A stretch of 64,000 nt of DNA from CAXMMR01 sp965198995 (lineage in GTDB: Bacteria > Pseudomonadota > Alphaproteobacteria > Acetobacterales > Acetobacteraceae). The stretch is from the NCBI GenBank assembly GCA_965198995.1, contig CBDAQG010000002.1, positions 2,480,001-2,544,000 on the forward strand, given 5' to 3'. The notes under the pieces were generated by a model that had not been told where the DNA came from, did no database searches, and saw nothing but the letters and a program-made list of their open reading frames with translations. The position numbers and the translations under genes are program-made. Below, one piece after another: positions 30,906 through 37,913 of this stretch (position 1 is the stretch's first letter; each line of letters opens with the position of its first letter).

Positions 30906-30962
30906 AAATGGATTTTAAAGGCTCCGCCTTTAATGGGGTCCAGGGGCGAAGCCCCTGGCCTT
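30906..30962. repeat. Intergenic hairpin-module repeat (copy 7)
   Basis: Between the monooxygenase and xth genes (same strand), in reverse orientation to copy 1: ATGGATTTTAAAGGCTCCGCCTTTAA (hairpin B with TCC loop) followed by CCAGGGGCGAAGCCCCTGG (hairpin A). Confidence 0.88.
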
Positions 30963-30986
30963 CCCACCCCTACGAGGCCCCGCCTG

Positions 30987-31778
30987 ATGCGCATCGTCAC
31001 CTGGAACATCAACTCGCTGCGCCTGCGCGTCGGTCTGCTGCGCCTGCTCGTGGACGCGCTCGAGCCGGACATTCTTTGCCTGCAGGAGACCAAGGTCCCA
31101 GATGCGCTGTTTCCGGATGCCGCACCCGGCGCGCTCGGCTTCCCGCACGTCGCCCGCCGCGGCATGAAGGGCTATAACGGGGTGGCGATCCTGTCCCGCC
31201 TGCCGCTTGTCGAGCAGGCGGCGCGGGATTGGTGCGAACGCGGTGACTGCCGCCACCTGCACGTCACGGTGCAAGCGCCCACCGGCCCGATCGCGCTACA
31301 CGACTTCTACGTCCCGGCGGGCGGCGACGTGCCGGATCCGGCGGTCAATGTGAAATTCGGACACAAGCTGGACTTCGTCCGCGAGGCCACGGCGTTTTTC
31401 GCCGCCGATCCGCCGCGCCGCTGCATTCTGGTCGGCGACCTCAACATCGCGCCGCTTGAGCACGACGTCTGGAGCCACCGCCAGCTGCTCGGCGTTGTCA
31501 GCCATACACCGATCGAGGTCGCGGCGCTGATGGCGTGGCAGGCGACCGGCTTCATCGACGCCGTGCGCTACTTCGTTCCGGCCGACCAGAAGCTCTACAC
31601 TTGGTGGTCGTATCGCAACCAGGATTGGCGCGCCTCCAACCGTGGCCGTCGGCTCGACCATATGTGGGTCTCGGCCGACCTGCGGCCTGCGCTCATCGGC
31701 ACCCGTGTCCTGGCCGAGGCACGTGACTGGACGCAGACGTCGGATCACGTTCCAGTGATGGTCGAGCTCGACCTGTGA
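30987..31778 (+). CDS. xth: Exodeoxyribonuclease III
   Basis: A 263-residue AP endonuclease/3'-5' exonuclease of the EEP superfamily, acting in base-excision repair. Motifs: RIVTWNINSLRLR, LCLQETKVPD (metal-binding Glu), KGYNGVAILSR, LHDFYVPAGGD, the GDLNIAP catalytic loop, GFIDAVRYF, YTWWSYR, RRLDHMWVS and the terminal SDHVPV with catalytic Asp-His. Length is usual. ATG at 30987 follows ACGAGGCCCCGCCTG. It is convergent with the response regulator, with 13 bases between stops. Confidence 0.94.
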   Translation: MRIVTWNINSLRLRVGLLRLLVDALEPDILCLQETKVPDALFPDAAPGALGFPHVARRGMKGYNGVAILSRLPLVEQAARDWCERGDCRHLHVTVQAPTGPIALHDFYVPAGGDVPDPAVNVKFGHKLDFVREATAFFAADPPRRCILVGDLNIAPLEHDVWSHRQLLGVVSHTPIEVAALMAWQATGFIDAVRYFVPADQKLYTWWSYRNQDWRASNRGRRLDHMWVSADLRPALIGTRVLAEARDWTQTSDHVPVMVELDL

Positions 31779-31791
31779 TTGACGGCCGCTG

Positions 31792-32508
31792 TCAGGCGGC
31801 CTGCGACATCACCGTCGGATCAAGGCGGTAGCCGCCGCCCTCGGTGACCAGCAGCCGGGCGTTCGCCGGATCCGGCTCGATCTTCTGGCGCAACCGATAG
31901 ATGTGGGTTTCCAGCGTGTGGGTGGTTACGGCCGCGTTGTAGCCCCAGACCTCATTGAGCAGCACCTGTCGCGCCACCGGCTTGGTGCCGGCCCGGTAGA
32001 GGAATTTGAGGATCGCCGCCTCCTTCTCGGTGAGGCGGATACGCCGCTTGCGCGCCGGCTCCTCGAGCAGCTTGGCCGAGGGCCTGAAAGTGTATGGCCC
32101 GATGGTGAAGACAGCGTCCTCACTGTTCTCGAAGATCCGGAGCTGAGCCCGTAGCCGCGCCAGCAACTCACGCAGTTTGAATGGCTTGGCGATATAGTCG
32201 TTGGCGCCACTGTCGAGGCCACGCACCACGTCGGCCTCATCGTCGGAGCCGGTCAGCATGATGATCGGCATCCGCATGCCCTGCCGCCGCAGCCGCGCGC
32301 ACAGGTCGCGCCCGTCTGCATCCGGCAGCCCGACATCGAGGATCAGCGCATCGAAGCGCGCACCCTGGGCCAGCAACAATGCTTCCGCCTGCTCGGCATT
32401 CGCCGCCTCAAAGGGGCGGAAATCACCTTCGATTCGAAGCTGCGTTGCCAGCTCCTCGCGCAACGACCGGTCGTCGTCCACGATCAGGATTGGGCGCTCG
32501 CCCGACAT
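31792..32508 (-). CDS. OmpR-family response regulator
   Basis: A 238-residue two-domain regulator. The receiver domain (1-120) has the acidic pocket in VDDDRS, the phosphoacceptor in LILDVGLPDADG, the conserved Thr/Ser in LTGSDD and the Lys in AKPFKLREL. The C-terminal winged helix (about 135-235) has LTEKEAAILKFLYR, VARQVLLNEVWGYNAAVTTHTLETHIYRLRQKIE and the wing GGGYRL. No histidine kinase gene is adjacent, so it is an orphan here and its signal is unknown. The ATG at 32508 follows TGAGGTAACC, an acceptable ribosome-binding site. It is divergent from the GTP cyclohydrolase II-like gene. Confidence 0.92.
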   Translation of the reverse strand: MSGERPILIVDDDRSLREELATQLRIEGDFRPFEAANAEQAEALLLAQGARFDALILDVGLPDADGRDLCARLRRQGMRMPIIMLTGSDDEADVVRGLDSGANDYIAKPFKLRELLARLRAQLRIFENSEDAVFTIGPYTFRPSAKLLEEPARKRRIRLTEKEAAILKFLYRAGTKPVARQVLLNEVWGYNAAVTTHTLETHIYRLRQKIEPDPANARLLVTEGGGYRLDPTVMSQAA

Positions 32509-32811
32509 GGTTACCTCACCTTCTGCGTCGCCGACGTCACGTGCCGTTGACCATCCATCGTGCCGCGCCTGTTGGCCAGGGGCGGCGGCGTAACAATCCC
32601 GCCGACATCGTTGTCATGTCGGTCTTCTCGCGGCGATCATTCTCGGCGGACGCACGCATCGGTACGGGGTCACTATACGCCTAAATCGCCGCATGTGTGC
32701 ATTGCCGTCAACAGCGCTGCACGCGGCTTGTTTATGGCGGCGGCTGCCCGACTTATCAGGTGTGATGCGCCGCCCATCCTTCTGCTCAGCCGCACCGTCG
32801 CCGAGCCGCCG
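32509..32811. other. Divergent intergenic region between response regulator and GTP cyclohydrolase II-like gene
   Basis: About 303 bases, AT-richer than its neighbours near 32650-32760 and without hairpin modules. The rightward gene could start as early as 32734 (ATG, MAAAARLIRC), which would shorten this gap. No convincing promoter, riboswitch or small gene was recognised. Confidence 0.4.
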
Positions 32812-33978
32812 ATGAGTGCCGCGCCAGACAGCCTCGACGGCTTGACGCAGGACGCAGAACCGAACGGGCAGCGCCTCGCCCTGCGCAGCCTGCATCGCGC
32901 TCTGTCGGACTTGCGGCGCGGCGTGCCGGTGCTGCTCGACACAGCGATGGCCGTGGAGCGACCGGGCGCGCCGCTCGGCGCCTGTCTGGCCGTGCTTGCC
33001 GCAGAGGGCGCCAGCGCGGCCGGCCTCGCCGAGTTCGACGCGCTGGCCGCCGGTGCGGCGACGCTGCTGCTGGCGCCGGTGCGGGCGGCGACGGTGCTGC
33101 GCCGCCCGATGCCAGAGCGGGGCCTGGTGGCCCTGCAAGCCTCGCCTGCGCTGCTCAGCCCGAGCGTCCTGCAGGGCTTTGCCGACCCGACCGCGGAGCA
33201 GTTCGTCGGCCGGCCGCCCTTGACGGTCGCGGCGCCGCCCGGCTCGGCCGCTGCCATGCTGCTGATCAAGCTCGCCCGGCTGCTGCCTGCCTGCCTGGTC
33301 GCGCCAACCGCTGCTGTCGAGCCTGGGTTGGTCCGCCTCGCCGAGTCCGTGGTGCTCGGCTATCCGAACCGCGCCGCCGCGACGCTGCGCCGCGTTGCGG
33401 ACGCGGCGGTGCCGCTCGAGGGTGTCTCGGACGCGCGCATCGTCGCCTTCCGCGCCGCCGACAGCGCCGTCGAGCACCTGGCCGTCATCATCGGTCGTCC
33501 GGAGCTGCTGAGGGGAGACGAGCCCGCACCGCTCGTGCGCCTGCACTCGGAGTGCTTCACCGGCGACCTGCTCGGCAGCCTGCGCTGTGATTGCGGCCCG
33601 CAACTTCGCCAATCGATCGCCCGGATGGCGACAGAAGGCTGCGGCGCGCTGCTCTACCTGGCGCAAGAGGGCCGCGGCATCGGCCTCGTCAACAAGCTGC
33701 GCGCCTACACACTGCAGGATGGCGGCCTCGATACCGTGGATGCCAACCGCGCGCTTGGCTGGGGCGACGACGAGCGCAGCTTCCTGGTCGCTGCCGCCAT
33801 GCTCGACGAACTCGGCGTGCGACGCGTCCGCCTGCTGACCGACAATCCGGACAAGCTCGCCGCCCTGCAGGCCTGCGGTGTTGTCGTGGAGGGTCGGGTC
33901 AGCGCCGCGGTCGGCGCCAACGGCATCAACGACGCCTACCTGGCGACGAAGTCGGCCCGGCTGGGCCACCTGCGCTGA
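32812..33978 (+). CDS. ribA: GTP cyclohydrolase II-like protein with unusual N-terminal domain
   Basis: A 388-residue protein. The C-terminal half (about 205-385) is GTP cyclohydrolase II: VRLHSECFTGDLLGSLRCDCG (the three zinc cysteines), LLYLAQEGRGIGLVNKLRAYTLQD, TVDANRALGWGDDERSFLVAAAML and VRLLTDNPDKL. It converts GTP to the first committed riboflavin intermediate. The N-terminal half has a VPVLLDTAMAVERPGA stretch in the place where a fused DHBP synthase would start, but lacks the DDENRENEGD-type motif, so it is not a working RibB. Such degenerate N-termini occur in alphaproteobacterial paralogues, which need not serve riboflavin synthesis. No FMN riboswitch was seen upstream. Confidence 0.8.
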   Translation: MSAAPDSLDGLTQDAEPNGQRLALRSLHRALSDLRRGVPVLLDTAMAVERPGAPLGACLAVLAAEGASAAGLAEFDALAAGAATLLLAPVRAATVLRRPMPERGLVALQASPALLSPSVLQGFADPTAEQFVGRPPLTVAAPPGSAAAMLLIKLARLLPACLVAPTAAVEPGLVRLAESVVLGYPNRAAATLRRVADAAVPLEGVSDARIVAFRAADSAVEHLAVIIGRPELLRGDEPAPLVRLHSECFTGDLLGSLRCDCGPQLRQSIARMATEGCGALLYLAQEGRGIGLVNKLRAYTLQDGGLDTVDANRALGWGDDERSFLVAAAMLDELGVRRVRLLTDNPDKLAALQACGVVVEGRVSAAVGANGINDAYLATKSARLGHLR

Positions 33979-34010
33979 ACGCCCACCTGAACGCCCACCT
34001 GAACGCCCAC
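33975..34010. repeat. 12-bp tandem repeat, three units
   Basis: CTGAACGCCCAC occurs three times in a row, starting inside the last codons of the GTP cyclohydrolase II-like gene (the first unit contains its TGA stop) and ending just before the L,D-transpeptidase start. Confidence 0.92.
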
Positions 34011-34025
34011 TTGGGCGCTGACGGC

Positions 34026-34487
34026 ATGCTGCGGCTGCCGCCGCTCACCGTGCGCTGCGCGATCGGCCGCGCCGGGCTGCGGGCGGATAAGCAGGAGGGC
34101 GACGAGGCGACGCCGCTCGGGGCGCTGCCGTTGCGGCGGGTGCTGTATCGCGCCGACCGGGTCGCCCGGCCGCGCGCCGCCGTTTCGGTGGAGCCGCTGG
34201 TGCCTGAGGATGGCTGGTGCGACGATCCAACGTCACGGGATTATAATTGTCGGGTGCGGTTGCCGTTCAGCGGCCGACATGAGGCGCTCTGGCGCGACGA
34301 CGCGCTTTACGACGTCGTCGGAGTGCTTGGCTGGAACGATGCGCCGGTCGTGCGTCGCCGCGGCTCGGCGATCTTCCTGCACGTCGCCCGTCCGGACTAC
34401 GCGCCGACGGAAGGCTGCCTGGCGCTTGCCCTGGCGGACCTGCTAGCCTGCCTCGCGGCCGGGTTGAGCGGCATTGTTACCGGTTAG
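34026..34487 (+). CDS. L,D-transpeptidase (YkuD-like) family protein
   Basis: A 153-residue protein with the YkuD-type pattern: DEATPLGALPLRRVLYRADR near the N-terminus, GWCDDPTSRDYNCRVRLPFSGRHEALWRDD, YDVVGVLGWND, and the active site GSAIFLHVARPDYAPTEGCLAL with His119 and the nucleophile Cys131. This is a subgroup of short, apparently cytosolic or leaderless YkuD proteins common in alphaproteobacteria; the reaction is usually 3-3 or 1-3 peptidoglycan linkage but is not demonstrated for this subgroup. ATG at 34026 was chosen; a TTG at 34011 would add five residues. It lies 47 bases after the upstream gene and is probably co-transcribed. Confidence 0.82.
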   Translation: MLRLPPLTVRCAIGRAGLRADKQEGDEATPLGALPLRRVLYRADRVARPRAAVSVEPLVPEDGWCDDPTSRDYNCRVRLPFSGRHEALWRDDALYDVVGVLGWNDAPVVRRRGSAIFLHVARPDYAPTEGCLALALADLLACLAAGLSGIVTG

Positions 34488-34578
34488 TCTTCGTAAGACA
34501 TTCCGCCAGACGATGGGTCTGGCGCCGCCAGCCCGCCATGCGCAGGCACGCTGGTGCGGGTCCAGGGCGGGGCCCTGC

Positions 34579-34758
34579 CTACTCCCAGTCGGCCAGTTCG
34601 CGAACTGGCTCAGTGTCGCGATGTGGATAGCTGCACTCGACGCACAGCTCACTACTCGGCGCGTAATGACCGCCGCGGAACGGCGTCAGACGCCTACAGG
34701 CGCCGCACGGCACCAGGTCACCGGCCCGCAAGCCGATTGCAATGCAAACCTCACCCAT
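34579..34758 (-). CDS. Small four-cysteine zinc-ribbon protein (candidate)
   Basis: A 59-residue frame starting MGEVCIAIGLRAGDLVPCGA and containing CGAC and CVEC pairs about 20 residues apart (VPCGACRRLTPFRGG, then SSELCVECSYPH), which is a zinc-ribbon spacing. GGGGAG lies seven bases before the ATG at 34758. It is downstream of the DUF971 gene on the same strand across a 145-base gap. No known family was recognised. The 3' end overlaps a CCAGGGCGGGGCCCTGC hairpin-like sequence. A real gene is likely given the ribosome-binding site and cysteine pattern. Confidence 0.5.
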   Translation of the reverse strand: MGEVCIAIGLRAGDLVPCGACRRLTPFRGGHYAPSSELCVECSYPHRDTEPVRELADWE

Positions 34759-34903
34759 CGGAACACTCCCCGACAATGCCGCATTTCAGCGGTTCTCTGT
34801 TGCGGGAACGCACTGTATGCAGGGCGAACCAGCCCTGCAATTGGCCATTTTGAGACATCTTCGTGCCACAATGTTGCACATCAAGCACAACTGACGGCGA
34901 TGG

Positions 34904-35293
34904 TTACGCGTCCCGCGACAGGCTGGCTGCCGTCAACTCGTCCAGATAAGCGGCCCACATCGCCGGCTGACGCATGCCCAGGCGATACAGATAGGGCCAG
35001 CTATAGATGCCGGTGTCGTGTCGATCGTCGAACAGGATGCGGATGGCATAGTTTCCGACCGGCTCCACCCCGACGATGCCGACCTGACGTCGGCCGCTGA
35101 CGAGCCGCTTCTCGCCCGGTCCGTGCCCTTGCACCTCGGCGCTGGGGCTCTCCACCCGCAGGTACTCGGCGGGCAGCTCGAACGTGGCATCGGCGAAACG
35201 AACGATCAGACAGCGCTCCGTCCGACGCAGCCTGATCTCCAGCGGAGCCGCGGCGGCCTCGCCATCGGGCTTGTCGTCAGCGAGTTGGTCCAT
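34904..35293 (-). CDS. DUF971 domain protein
   Basis: A 129-residue protein matching DUF971 (the N-terminal domain of gamma-butyrobetaine hydroxylase): IRLRRTERCLIVRFADATFELPAEYLRVESPSAEVQGHG, then VGIVGVEPVGNYAIRILFDDRHDTGIYSWPYLYRLG. Conserved features are the LRVESPSAEVQGHG and DDGHxTGIYSW motifs; here His is preceded by Arg (DDRHDTGIYSW). Stand-alone members are linked to iron-sulfur or related metabolism in some bacteria but have no firm role. It follows the trx/LonSB/Trm112 cluster on the same strand, an order seen in other alphaproteobacteria, here interrupted by a repeat. Confidence 0.85.
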   Translation of the reverse strand: MDQLADDKPDGEAAAAPLEIRLRRTERCLIVRFADATFELPAEYLRVESPSAEVQGHGPGEKRLVSGRRQVGIVGVEPVGNYAIRILFDDRHDTGIYSWPYLYRLGMRQPAMWAAYLDELTAASLSRDA

Positions 35294-35334
35294 CTGCCTT
35301 GTCGCTAAGACGTAGCGTTCGCTGCTGGAGGAAG

Positions 35335-35512
35335 GAAGGCCAGGGGCTTTGCCCCCTGGATCCCATTAGAGGCGGAGCCCTTAAAATCCATTTTGTATCC
35401 ATGACTCCCAGGGCTAGGTCGATGGCGTGCGGGGTAGGGCTGATCGGCTTCGCTCAGCAAGAAAGCGCCGGTTAGTCGCCCGCGGGTTCGGGGGCGGCGC
35501 CTTGGCCTCCTA
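35335..35512. repeat. Intergenic hairpin-module repeat (copy 8)
   Basis: Between Trm112 and DUF971 genes: CCAGGGGCTTTGCCCCCTGG (A), TTAGAGGCGGAGCCCTTAA (B, imperfect), ATCCATTTTGTATCCATG, module C as ATCGGCTTCGCTCAGCAAGAA-like sequence near 35440-35463, and a GCGGGTTCGGGGGCGGCGCC end. The order is the same as in copy 1. Confidence 0.85.
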
Positions 35513-35707
35513 AAGCGTCCGCGCCTCCTCGGGCAGCATGATTGGAATGCCGTCGCGGATCGGGTAGGCGAGCCCCGCCTGGCGGCTAATTAGCTCACCG
35601 GCCACACGATCGTATTCTAGCGGTCCTCGGGTGAGGGGACACACGAGCATCTCGAGCAGCCGTGGGTCTATCGGCACGCCCGGCGGTGTCGGGTCATCCT
35701 GCGGCAT
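35510..35707 (-). CDS. Trm112-family protein
   Basis: A 65-residue protein of the UPF0434/Trm112 family: IDPRLLEMLVCPLTRGPLEYDRV, then LISRQAGLAYPIRDGIPIMLPEEARTL. The usual family has CP..K/R and a conserved AYPIRDGIPxML end; only one Cys is present (CPLT), as is usual for proteobacterial members. Its eukaryotic relatives activate methyltransferases; the bacterial role is unknown. It lies 11 bases after the LonSB gene. Confidence 0.92.
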   Translation of the reverse strand: MPQDDPTPPGVPIDPRLLEMLVCPLTRGPLEYDRVAGELISRQAGLAYPIRDGIPIMLPEEARTL

Positions 35708-35718
35708 GGTGGTGCTCC

Positions 35719-36378
35719 TCAGCTCGGCGGACCGCTGCCACCTGCGTCATGCGTCGCCATGCGCAGCAGCGCCAGCAGGCTTGAGGCGCGCATCTCCAGC
35801 GTCGCCGCTTCGAGCAACGCCTGCTTCTCCGGCGGCTCGAAGGGGCAGGCCGTCGCAAGCGTCGTGACCAGCGCCTCGTCGCCCATCGCCTCCACCGCCT
35901 CCCAGTCCACCTCGAAGCCGCGGTAGGTGAAGTAGGCTCGGAGCGCGCTCAGCAGCCCGGCGCGGTCGATGACCGGCTTGCGGCTTCCCGGCTCGATGTC
36001 GCTCCAAAATGGCGCGTAATCTGGCGCCACCACACGGTAGCCGCGCGTCATCGCGAGCTCGGCCAGGATGCGAAAGCGGATCACGCCGGCGAGCGTGATG
36101 AGGTAACGCCCGTCATCGGTCTCACTGAAGGTGACGATGCGGCCCAGGCAGCCGACACGGAACAGCGCTGGCCCGCTGTCTTCAGCCTCGACCGCACCGT
36201 TCGGCTGGATCAGGCCGAACATCCTGCCATTGCCCAGCACGTCCTCGGTGAGTGCGAGATAGCGCGGCTCGAACACCTGCAGCGGCAACCGGCCGCCCGG
36301 CAGCAGCAATGCGCCCTCGATCGGAAACACCGGCACCGCCCGCGGCAGCCTGTCCTCGCGCCGCGGCTCCATGTTCAT
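35719..36378 (-). CDS. Lon N-terminal (LON substrate-binding) domain protein
   Basis: A 219-residue protein made of one LON substrate-binding domain: PVFPIEGALLLPGGRLPLQVFEPRYLAL, GRMFGLIQPNG, VGCLGRIVTFSETDDGRYLITLAGVIRFRI, then a helical part with TACPFEPPEKQALLEA. It lacks the AAA and protease domains, so it is not Lon itself. ATG at 36378 (MNMEPRRED) fits the family; an extension to 36408 is unlikely. The trx-LonSB-Trm112 gene trio is common in alphaproteobacteria, suggesting a joint role in protein quality control (inference). Confidence 0.92.
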   Translation of the reverse strand: MNMEPRREDRLPRAVPVFPIEGALLLPGGRLPLQVFEPRYLALTEDVLGNGRMFGLIQPNGAVEAEDSGPALFRVGCLGRIVTFSETDDGRYLITLAGVIRFRILAELAMTRGYRVVAPDYAPFWSDIEPGSRKPVIDRAGLLSALRAYFTYRGFEVDWEAVEAMGDEALVTTLATACPFEPPEKQALLEAATLEMRASSLLALLRMATHDAGGSGPPS

Positions 36379-36456
36379 CGAACTCCATCCTGCCGACGCG
36401 CGACACAAGCCTTGATCAGCCCGGCCGAAAACGGCCTGCCCTGTTTCACGACTGGG

Positions 36457-37503
36457 TCAGCTGAACAGCAATGCGGACAGCTTGCGCCGCGCCGTCATCG
36501 TCGCCGCGTCGTCGAAGCCCCAAGCCTCGAACAGCTTGAGCAACTGTCTGCGCGCCGCCTCGTCGTTCCAGCCGCGCTCGGCTCGTACAATGAGTAGAAG
36601 CTGCTCGGCCGCCTCCCCCCGACGACCGGCGCCGTTCAGCGCCGAGGCAAGGTCAAAGCGCGCCTGGTGGTCTGCCGGGTCGGCTGCCACCCGGGCCTCG
36701 AACTCGGCGACATGGGCGGCGGCCTGCCGCCCTTCGGCCGCCAGCGCCAGCGCGCTGCGGGCGCCGACAATTTCGGCGTGCGCGGCGATCGCCGGCGGCA
36801 CCTGCTGAAGCGCGTCCTCCGCCTGGCCGTCATCGCCGAGGGCGATGAGCGCGCGCACCAGCCCGCCCCAGGCCTCCGGGTTCTCCGGCTCGTCCTGCAG
36901 CACGGCGCTGAACGCATCCGCCGCAGCCTCGGCCTGACCTTGCTCCAGCGCCGACCGCCCCTCGGCAATCAGCTCGGCCGATGGCATCGCTCCGCCGGCC
37001 AGCTTCAGCAGGCTCTCGACAAAGCGCTTGATCTCGCTTTCCGGCTGGGCGCCCTGAAACAGGTCGGCGATCTGCCCCTGCCAGAACGCTGCCACCGTCG
37101 GCACGGATTGCAGCGGAAGGCCAAGCGAGGTGAGCTGCTGCACCAGCGCGCGGTTCTGGTCGATGTCGACCTTGACCAGCCGCACCCGGCCGCCGGCGGC
37201 ATTGACCACGCGCTCAAGCGCCGGCGTCAGCGTCTTGCACGGACCGCACCAGGTCGCCCAGAAGTCGACCAGGACCGGCACGCTGCGCGACGTCTCGACG
37301 ACAAGCTGCATGAAGTTGCGCTGGTCGCCATCGCTGATCCAGGCGCCCTCGCCGCCGCCCGGCCGCGCTGGCTCCTGCGGCATCGGCTCGCCCGGCAGCG
37401 CGTCAGCCGGGCGGCGCACCGACGTGCCGCTCAAGCCGCGCGGCGCGGCGTCTTGGGGCTGCGGGCGGTTCGGAGTCCGGTTCTGGCCAATGATGTAGTC
37501 CAT
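36457..37503 (-). CDS. cnoX: CnoX/YbbN-type thioredoxin with TPR-like C-terminus
   Basis: A 348-residue protein. After a 55-residue disordered N-terminus, a thioredoxin domain has PVLVDFWATWCGPCKTLTP (WCGPC, 85-89), VRLVKVDID, and SVPTVAAFWQG with the cis-Pro. Residues about 185-345 are TPR-like helices (AEGRSALEQGQAEAAADAFSAVL and so on). This is the CnoX/YbbN plan, a redox-linked holdase that delivers clients to GroEL or DnaK. Enterobacterial YbbN lacks the first cysteine; this one keeps both, as in other alphaproteobacteria. It is first of the cnoX-LonSB-Trm112 run. About 290 bases upstream, before tRNA-Gly, hold no recognised gene. Confidence 0.92.
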   Translation of the reverse strand: MDYIIGQNRTPNRPQPQDAAPRGLSGTSVRRPADALPGEPMPQEPARPGGGEGAWISDGDQRNFMQLVVETSRSVPVLVDFWATWCGPCKTLTPALERVVNAAGGRVRLVKVDIDQNRALVQQLTSLGLPLQSVPTVAAFWQGQIADLFQGAQPESEIKRFVESLLKLAGGAMPSAELIAEGRSALEQGQAEAAADAFSAVLQDEPENPEAWGGLVRALIALGDDGQAEDALQQVPPAIAAHAEIVGARSALALAAEGRQAAAHVAEFEARVAADPADHQARFDLASALNGAGRRGEAAEQLLLIVRAERGWNDEAARRQLLKLFEAWGFDDAATMTARRKLSALLFS

Positions 37504-37794
37504 AGGTCTCGTCCCGTTCGTGTCTGGCCGACAGCGGCGCCCGTCGCTGGCGTGTTGTCCGATATGGCGGCCCTGCCCGCCGACGCCATATCGGCCGCGT
37601 GCGATCTTGCGTCCGCCTTGCCGGTGCTGGCTGGCTTCGACAATGCCTCACCGGCCGCGCCGAGGCCAGCGAGACGAGCTGCCGTCGTGCCGCCCTGGCG
37701 GGGTCTCGACCCTACGGTCGGCAGCGCAGTCGGACGCCGCCGGCGCTTGCCTTTCACAGGCGAGCCGACTAGAACGCCGTCCTCGCACGGGAGC

Positions 37795-37869
37795 GCGGGC
37801 GTAGCTCAGGGGTAGAGCACAACCTTGCCAAGGTTGGGGTCGAGGGTTCGAATCCCTTCGCCCGCTCCA
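37795..37869 (+). tRNA. tRNA-Gly (GCC)
   Basis: Acceptor GCGGGCG pairs with CGCCCGC, D-loop with AGGGGTAGA, anticodon stem CAACC/GGTTG around loop TTGCCAA (anticodon GCC), T arm GAGGGTTCGAATCCC, and encoded CCA at 37867-37869. Confidence 0.97.
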
Positions 37870-37913
37870 GATGTGGTACTCGAAAGCGCCCTCTGTCGAC
37901 ACGCAAGGTCCCA

